Shown: in pieces, positions 14,791-20,082 of the stretch
Numbering within the stretch: position 1 is the first letter of the stretch
Layout of the letters: each line of letters begins with the position of its first letter
Source: JBILVQ01 sp044370375
GTDB taxonomy: Bacteria; Bacteroidota; Bacteroidia; UBA4408
Length of the DNA: 20,082 bases
Direction: 5' to 3'
NCBI GenBank assembly: GCA_044370375.1
Contig: JBILVQ010000033.1
Coordinates: 1-20,082 of the forward strand
Notes under the pieces: generated by a model
What the model was told of the DNA's origin: nothing
Databases searched by the model: none
The model's input: the letters and a program-made list of their open reading frames with translations, nothing else
Made by a program: the position numbers and the translations under genes

Positions 14791-15495
14791 ATGATCCATC
14801 TTATTCCTGTTCCACTTAGCCCGGAAACACCGGTTTCGGTCCTTTCCGGCATGATACCTGAATTGGTACAAAGAGTTCGTTGTTTTATTGTTGAAGACCT
14901 GAGAACAGCCAGACGATTTATCCGAAAATGCGGGTATCCTGGGGATTTTTCGGATATTGAATTCCTAGAAATAAAATCTTCAACGCCTTCCGAAACCATT
15001 AAAACCTTTCTAAAAAAGAACCTGCAACAGGAAATAGGATTGCTTTCGGAGAGTGGTATGCCTTGCATTGCAGATCCGGGGGCATCGGTGGTTTGGATAG
15101 CGCATTCATTGAACATAAGTGTTCAGCCTTTGCCCGGACCCAACTCCATTATGCTAACCCTTGCAGGTTCCGGATTTAACGGACAAAATTTTACCTTTCA
15201 TGGCTATTTGCCCATTCATCAAAATGAGCTTATTCAAAAAATCAGGCAAATAGAAACAGACCTAAAAAAAACTGGCGCTACCCACCTGTTCATTGAAACA
15301 CCCCATCGAACCCAATCCCTTTATGAAGAAATTTTAAAAACATGTGATGACAAAACTGCTTTGTGTTTGGGCATAAACCTAGGGTTAGAATCCGAAAATA
15401 TTTTGTCCAAAAATATTTTCGAATGGAAAAAAAACCAGCTACAAATAAACAAACAGTTAATCGTATTTGCTTTGGGAAAGCCAATGCTTGTTTAA
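14791..15495 (+). CDS. Short RsmI-like SAM-dependent methyltransferase (tetrapyrrole methylase fold)
   Basis: This 234-residue protein is of the TP-methylase fold, related to RsmI, which methylates the 2'-OH of C1402 of 16S rRNA. Shared segments are VEDLRTARRFI (34-44), in place of the AEDTRxT motif of RsmI; GLLSESGMPCIADPGA (83-98), the SAM-binding region; PLPGPNSI (113-120); FHGYLP (136-141); and FIETPHR (167-173). It differs from RsmI in that the start reads LIPVPLSPETP instead of PTPIGNLxD, and the C-terminal domain of about 40-50 residues is missing. It looks like the short Bacteroidota paralogue that coexists with a full RsmI elsewhere, so its rRNA target is not assured. Only 9 bp separate its ATG from the bTHX terminator. 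No Shine-Dalgarno is seen. Confidence 0.85.
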   Translation: MIHLIPVPLSPETPVSVLSGMIPELVQRVRCFIVEDLRTARRFIRKCGYPGDFSDIEFLEIKSSTPSETIKTFLKKNLQQEIGLLSESGMPCIADPGASVVWIAHSLNISVQPLPGPNSIMLTLAGSGFNGQNFTFHGYLPIHQNELIQKIRQIETDLKKTGATHLFIETPHRTQSLYEEILKTCDDKTALCLGINLGLESENILSKNIFEWKKNQLQINKQLIVFALGKPMLV

Positions 15496-15531
15496 AAAAA
15501 ATATCTTAATATTGTTACCCAACAAGTGATT

Positions 15532-17439
15532 ATGAAACTTCAAATTAGCGACCAAAGAGAATTCGAACATTATTCAGCATTAAGTCAAAGAGAGCCTGAA
15601 TTGTTCTGGGGTGAATTAGCCAAAAACTTTACTTGGAAAAAAAGCTGGGATAAAGTTTTGGAATGGAATTTTAACGAACCTTCTGTACAATGGTTCATTA
15701 ACGCCAAGCTTAACATCACTGAAAATTGTCTTGATCGACATTTGAAGACCCTAGCAGATAAAACCGCTATTTTATGGGAGCCCAATGACCCTAATAAACC
15801 CTCTGTAAAAATTACTTACGCAGAACTTTACCGCAAGGTTTGCAAGGCTGCCAATATGTTGAAAGACCATGGAGTAAAAAAAGGTGATAGGGTTTGCCTT
15901 TACATGCCCATGATTCCCGAATTGGCCATCGCTGTGCTTGCATGTGCTCGAATTGGCGCCATTCATTCGGTTGTTTTTGCTGGATTTTCTGCCAATGCAC
16001 TTGCCGACAGAATCAATGATGCAGGAGCCAAATTGGTGCTGACCTGCGATGCCCTCAACCGGGGTGCGAAACAGATACCATTGAAGACCATTGTTGATGA
16101 GGCCGTTGTGCATTGTGAAAGCATACAAACCGTTATTGTTTATAATCATCTTCAGTGGCCTCTTGAAATGAAGGAGGGAAGAGATTATTGGTGGCATGAA
16201 GAACTGGCTAAAGCTGATTCGCTGTGCGATGCAGAAGCAATGGATGCGGAAGATATGCTCTTCATTCTTTATACTTCCGGAAGCACCGGAAAACCAAAGG
16301 GTGTGGTTCACACCTGTGGAGGATACATGGTATATGCAGAATATTCATTTAGAAATGTTTTTCAACCGGGTTTTGATGATGTATTCTGGTGTACTGCAGA
16401 TATTGGTTGGGTAACCGGGCATACTTACTTACTTTACGGCCCTTTACTGGCAGGACTAACAACCGTTATGTTCGAAGGGGTTCCAACACATCCAGATGCC
16501 GGAAGATTTTGGCAAATCATTGACAAACATAAAATCAACATTTTCTATACGGCTCCAACTGCTATCCGCTCATTGATGGCAGCCGGAGACGACCATGTTC
16601 TTGCCTATAATTTACATTCCTTAAAAACCCTTGGAAGTGTTGGAGAGCCCATCAATGAGGAAGCCTGGCATTGGTACAACACCCATGTAGGCAAAGAAAA
16701 ATGTCCGATTGCAGATACCTGGTGGCAAACAGAAACAGGTGGCATTATGATTTCTGCCCTTGCCGGTATTCATCAAACTGAACCTGCCCATGCAGGTTTA
16801 CCCTTGCCGGGAATTCAACCCGTATTGTTGGATCAGGAAGGTAAAGAACTTTCAGGCAATAATGTTGAAGGTTATTTGTGTATAAAGTTCCCATGGCCAG
16901 GCATGATCAGAACAACTTATGGAGATCATGAAAGATGTCGCCAAACATATTTTGACACTTACAAAGGATATTATTTTACCGGTGATGGAGCCAAAAGAAA
17001 TTCTATAGGTAACTACAGAATTATTGGGCGGGTGGATGACGTTATCAATGTTTCGGGCCACCGCTTTGGAACCGCTGAAATTGAAAACGCCATCAATCAG
17101 AATCCGCATGTTGTTGAATCAGCTGTGGTGGGATTTCCTCATGAAATAAAAGGGCAAGGAATTTTTGCCTTTGTTATTTGCAAAGAAATGCCATCCAACG
17201 AAATGCTGGCCAAGGCAGAAATTACTGAAACCGTGGTAGCAGAAATTGGTAGAATTGCAAAACCTGATATCATTATTTTCGTTTCGGGTTTACCCAAAAC
17301 AAGGTCAGGAAAAATTATGCGAAGAATTCTTCGAAAAATTGCAGAAAACGACACCAGTAATTTAGGCGATATTACCACACTGCTTGACCCGCTTATTGTT
17401 CAAGAAATAGTGGCCGCGGCAGAAAAACTAAAAAGATAA
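15532..17439 (+). CDS. acsA: Acetyl-CoA synthetase (AMP-forming)
   Basis: Acs activates acetate with ATP to acetyl-AMP and then forms acetyl-CoA, letting cells scavenge acetate. The 635 residues (from the ATG) show the acs N-terminal domain (EHYSALSQREPELFWGEL), the P-loop YTSGSTGKPKG (247-257), TADIGWVTGHTY, the acetate-pocket motif DTWWQTETGG (395-404), YYFTGDGA, the hinge GRVDDVINVSGHR (499-511), and PKTRSGKIMRR with K594, the lysine that is reversibly acetylated in characterised Acs enzymes. Length is normal for the family (about 640-650). I take the ATG at 15532; an in-frame GTG two codons earlier (15526) is less likely. A near-match to the -7 box, TAATATTG (15507-15514, one mismatch), lies upstream. 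No acetylase or sirtuin gene is adjacent. It converges with priA, 6 bp between stops. Confidence 0.97.
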   Translation: MKLQISDQREFEHYSALSQREPELFWGELAKNFTWKKSWDKVLEWNFNEPSVQWFINAKLNITENCLDRHLKTLADKTAILWEPNDPNKPSVKITYAELYRKVCKAANMLKDHGVKKGDRVCLYMPMIPELAIAVLACARIGAIHSVVFAGFSANALADRINDAGAKLVLTCDALNRGAKQIPLKTIVDEAVVHCESIQTVIVYNHLQWPLEMKEGRDYWWHEELAKADSLCDAEAMDAEDMLFILYTSGSTGKPKGVVHTCGGYMVYAEYSFRNVFQPGFDDVFWCTADIGWVTGHTYLLYGPLLAGLTTVMFEGVPTHPDAGRFWQIIDKHKINIFYTAPTAIRSLMAAGDDHVLAYNLHSLKTLGSVGEPINEEAWHWYNTHVGKEKCPIADTWWQTETGGIMISALAGIHQTEPAHAGLPLPGIQPVLLDQEGKELSGNNVEGYLCIKFPWPGMIRTTYGDHERCRQTYFDTYKGYYFTGDGAKRNSIGNYRIIGRVDDVINVSGHRFGTAEIENAINQNPHVVESAVVGFPHEIKGQGIFAFVICKEMPSNEMLAKAEITETVVAEIGRIAKPDIIIFVSGLPKTRSGKIMRRILRKIAENDTSNLGDITTLLDPLIVQEIVAAAEKLKR

Positions 17440-17445
17440 GGCTGC

Positions 17446-19965
17446 CTAATTCGGGTCAACATCAATAACGTAACGTGTTTGTTTGATTCCTTCCTGCTTT
17501 TTTGCATCATTTACACAGGTAAAAATCCACGCCCTTATTTCGGTCCAAGTTACGTTTTTAGGGATTTTTATCAATATCTCGCGTAAGTAATAATTATTGA
17601 TTCTTTCAATGGAAGGAGTTTCAGGCCCCAACACCTTTTCATTTAACTTTTCTCTTAATTTTCCGGCAAGAAACCATGCAGCATTTTCAAGCATTGAGCG
17701 ATTCTTGTCCTTGATGGTGATTTTTATCAAACGACAAAAGGGTGGATAATAATACTTTCTTCTTTCGGAAATCTGACCTTCCATAAATTGAACAAAATCG
17801 TGCTGAATTACCTGCAAAACCAATGGATGAAGGGGCTGTGAAGTTTGAATAATAACCCTTCCCTCCTTCCCTCGTCTGCCCGCCCTGCCACTAACCTGCG
17901 ACATCAATTGAAACGCTCTTTCATGCGCCCTGAAATCAGGGAATCCAATCAAAGCATCTGCATTGATTATACCAACCAAATTCACATGATTAAAATCAAG
18001 ACCCTTGGTAATCATCTGTGTTCCCACAAGGATATCAATTTCACGATTCTCAAAATCATCAATGATTTTTTTATACGAAAATTTTGAACGGGTTGAGTCA
18101 AGATCCATTCGTGCAATACGTGCATTTGGAAATATGAGACTCAAATCCTCCTCAATTTTCTCGGTACCAACGCCTAACAACCTTAAGTCAAAAGAGCTAC
18201 AAGAAGCGCATTGTTTATAGGGTGCAACAGAATACCCACAATAATGACAACGCAATTGATGAATCCCTTTATGATAACTCAATGAAACATCGCAATTTTT
18301 GCATTTAGGAATCCAGTGACAATCTTCACAAATTTGCATCGGAGAAAATCCTCTTCTGTTCTGAAATAAGATTACCTGCTCATTTTTTTGAAGAGACTCC
18401 TCAATGGCTTTGATCAGCGGTCTTGAAAAAACCTTTCTTTCTCCCTTATGTCCCTTTTCCATGCGCATATCGGCAATTTCAATCAAAGGAAGCTGGGCCC
18501 CGCCAAATCTTTGCTTCATTTCAACCAGTTTGAACTTGCCCTCCAGCGCATTAATATAGGATTCAACAGAGGGTGTGGCAGAACCTAAAATACAAGGGGC
18601 ATTATACATCTTAGCCAGCACAATTGCTGTGTCTCTTGCATTATAACGTGGCGCAGGATCGTGTTGCTTAAAACTAGGATCATGCTCCTCATCCACGATG
18701 ATTAATCCTAAATTAGAGAAAGGCAATAACAAAGCCGACCTTGCTCCCAAAATCACTTTTAGGTCACTGTTTTGTTTTTTATATAAACCCTGCCCATCAT
18801 CACTAATCAAATGGTTCCAAATTTCTACTCTTTCATTCTCTGAAAATTTGGAATGATATATCCCAATTTTATTTCCAAATACCTTTTTTAAACGATAAAT
18901 TAATTGTGTTGTTAAAGCAATTTCAGGCACCAAAAACAATACTTGTTGACCCTTTTCAATAACCTCTTCAATGATACTGGTGTAAACCTCTGTTTTACCA
19001 CTTGAAGTAATCCCATGCAACAAAACAGGTTTTCCTTCTTTAAAAGAAAGGTCTATTTCTTTCCTGGCCATGCATTGAAAATCATTCAAAGGTGCAGTGG
19101 AATTTTGATTGTCTGAAAATAGCGGTAATCGCGAAACTTCTCTTTTCTCGACTATGAAAACCCCCTTCTTTTCAAGGGTTTTCAATACAGATGGATTAAG
19201 TGAGCATTCCTTCAACAAATCCTTTTTCTTTACCTCAACCACTGATTCCTTTCCCTTTGAAAAATGATTCGACAACTTTAAATAGGTTAATAATAAATTT
19301 AATTTTTTCTCCTCTTTGGGTTTTGACTCAAGGCTATCAAGCAATTCCTTTAATTCCCTATCGTTCTCATATTTTTCCGACAGGGTTACAAATTCCATCT
19401 GTTTAGGTTTAATTCTTTGCTCAATTTCTTCACCTGCCAAAACAAGGCCGGATGCAATCATTTTACGAATAAATGATTGCGGATTTTTTAAACCTGTAAT
19501 TTCTGAAACCTCCACAAGAGAAAGACGCTGCTTTAACTGCAAAGCCTCGACAATTAAAAACTCCTTATCCGTTAATTCATTTTCTAAAATTACAGTATCT
19601 GTATTTAGAAAAAAAAAGGTTTCACTGCTCAATCGCAATCCAGCCGGCAAGGCAGCAATCATTACCTCTCCGGGTGTGCACATATAATAATCAGCCATCC
19701 ACTCCCAAAGTTTGAACTGATTTTCGGTTACGAGGGTTCTTTCATCCACCAAACTTTCAAGGTACTTTGCCTCAAAATCCTTTGGTGGGTTTTGGTGCAA
19801 TTTCCTTATGAGTCCGGTATAAAACTTATTCTTCGAAAAGGGCACCACCACCCTGGTTCCCGGGATAACCAATTCGTTCCACTCATAAGGTACACGATAG
19901 GTAAAATAACCCCTTAATGCGAGGGGAAGTAAAATATCTGCAAACAGGGTGATCCTTTCGGCCAT
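17446..19965 (-). CDS. priA: Primosomal replication-restart helicase PriA
   Basis: PriA recognises stalled forks and D-loops, unwinds 3' to 5', and starts reloading of the replicative helicase. The 839 residues begin with the 3'-DNA-binding domain (about 1-105) and a winged-helix segment (about 130-280). The superfamily-2 helicase core has Walker A GITSSGKTE (318-326), DEEH (425-428), GSATPS (461-466), GTQMITKGLDF (648-658) and VSGRAGR (691-697). An insert carries eight cysteines in four CxxC pairs (546/549, 555/558, 573/576, 586/589) that bind two zinc ions. The length is longer than E. coli PriA (732), mainly from a charged insert at about 185-300, as in other Bacteroidota. It is a single gene, convergent with acsA. 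Its promoter-like box ends 4 nt before the ATG, as for trmD. Confidence 0.97.
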   Translation of the reverse strand: MAERITLFADILLPLALRGYFTYRVPYEWNELVIPGTRVVVPFSKNKFYTGLIRKLHQNPPKDFEAKYLESLVDERTLVTENQFKLWEWMADYYMCTPGEVMIAALPAGLRLSSETFFFLNTDTVILENELTDKEFLIVEALQLKQRLSLVEVSEITGLKNPQSFIRKMIASGLVLAGEEIEQRIKPKQMEFVTLSEKYENDRELKELLDSLESKPKEEKKLNLLLTYLKLSNHFSKGKESVVEVKKKDLLKECSLNPSVLKTLEKKGVFIVEKREVSRLPLFSDNQNSTAPLNDFQCMARKEIDLSFKEGKPVLLHGITSSGKTEVYTSIIEEVIEKGQQVLFLVPEIALTTQLIYRLKKVFGNKIGIYHSKFSENERVEIWNHLISDDGQGLYKKQNSDLKVILGARSALLLPFSNLGLIIVDEEHDPSFKQHDPAPRYNARDTAIVLAKMYNAPCILGSATPSVESYINALEGKFKLVEMKQRFGGAQLPLIEIADMRMEKGHKGERKVFSRPLIKAIEESLQKNEQVILFQNRRGFSPMQICEDCHWIPKCKNCDVSLSYHKGIHQLRCHYCGYSVAPYKQCASCSSFDLRLLGVGTEKIEEDLSLIFPNARIARMDLDSTRSKFSYKKIIDDFENREIDILVGTQMITKGLDFNHVNLVGIINADALIGFPDFRAHERAFQLMSQVSGRAGRRGKEGRVIIQTSQPLHPLVLQVIQHDFVQFMEGQISERRKYYYPPFCRLIKITIKDKNRSMLENAAWFLAGKLREKLNEKVLGPETPSIERINNYYLREILIKIPKNVTWTEIRAWIFTCVNDAKKQEGIKQTRYVIDVDPN

Positions 19966-19969
19966 GCCG

Positions 19970-20001
19970 CAAAATTAACATCCCGCAAACACTTTTATCA
20001 A
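19970..20001 (-). promoter_or_regulatory. Promoter of priA (TTG-N21-TAATTTTG), abutting the start codon
   Basis: On the minus strand TAATTTTG (19977-19970) matches the -7 consensus exactly, and TTG (20001-19999) lies 21 nt upstream, within the usual 17-23. The box is followed by CGGC and the priA ATG, so transcription would start at or beside the AUG. This is the only promoter in the window with both elements at standard spacing. The remaining 81 bp to the window end show no gene I can support. Confidence 0.6.
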
Positions 20002-20082
20002 TAAAAAAATGCAATAAAGCAAAAACAAGGTTCGGGCTCTCAAATCGTTGAAAAACCTGCCTAAAAAAAAACGTGCTGTCAA

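Noticed and set aside
14398..14871. 157-residue minus-strand frame across bTHX, rich in Phe and Ser
   Set aside because: Its Phe-rich stretch is the reverse complement of the Lys-rich tail of bTHX, and it also runs through the terminator; not a membrane protein.
15498..15513. AATAT/ATATT inverted repeat after the RsmI-like gene as a terminator
   Set aside because: Five A-T pairs only and no T run; it overlaps the probable acsA promoter instead.
15772..16311. 179-residue open frame on the minus strand inside acsA
   Set aside because: It lies wholly opposite a clearly conserved enzyme, shows no recognisable domain and a Cys/Ser/His-rich composition typical of an antisense shadow.
17413..17439. 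Palindrome GCCGCGGC and the weak GGCAG/CTGCC pairing near the end of acsA as a terminator
   Set aside because: The palindrome encodes conserved-looking C-terminal residues, the pairing is only 5 bp with a long loop, and no T run follows.
19975..20082. Open minus-strand frame from the window edge to a TAA at 19975, possibly the tail of an upstream gene
   Set aside because: Only 35 codons, biased by poly-A/T runs, no family resemblance, and its stop falls in the priA -7 box; the upstream sequence is needed to decide.

Overview
The window is a compact, AT-rich stretch of bacterial chromosome, almost certainly from the phylum Bacteroidota. The evidence is a secreted fibronectin-III protein ending in a type IX secretion (CHU_C / gliding-motility-associated) sorting domain, a bTHX-type small ribosomal protein, promoter-like TAnnTTTG (-7) boxes in most intergenic gaps, and few Shine-Dalgarno sequences. 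I cannot assign a genus. I see no mobile element, CRISPR array, tRNA or rRNA. Every gap between genes is under 300 bp.

Layout. At the left edge (13-1185, +) lies a 3-hydroxyacyl-CoA dehydrogenase of the PaaH type, convergent with a 683-residue T9SS-exported FN3 protein (3241-1190, -). Next comes a minus-strand block running from 8210 down to 3305. It encodes a FabK/nitronate-monooxygenase-type flavoprotein, a lipoprotein with an N,N-dimethylformamidase-like C-terminal domain, a catalytic M16 zinc peptidase and its non-catalytic M16 partner, with the last two overlapping. Divergent from this block is the disaggregase ClpB (8410-11028, +), which meets TrmD (11724-11050, -) at a shared hairpin. 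Divergent from trmD is fmt (11816-12751, +), followed by a structured 230-bp gap, the HU-type protein (12982-13266), an arginase/agmatinase-family hydrolase (13391-14458), ribosomal protein bTHX (14515-14733), a short RsmI-like methyltransferase (14791-15495) and acetyl-CoA synthetase (15532-17439), all on +. PriA helicase (19965-17446, -) converges on acsA and closes the window.

Functionally this is mostly core information processing: tRNA G37 methylation, initiator tRNA formylation, nucleoid packing, ribosome parts, rRNA-type methylation, replication restart and protein disaggregation. Acyl-CoA and acetate metabolism and a poorly characterised envelope/peptidase operon are mixed in. I did not find a clearly new defence or mobile system. 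The points most worth a second look are two genes (trmD, priA) whose -7 boxes sit exactly 4 nt before the ATG, suggesting leaderless mRNAs; a repeat cluster in front of clpB where no canonical -7 box is found; the structured fmt-HU gap; and the amidohydrolase-like lipoprotein linked to the M16 pair.
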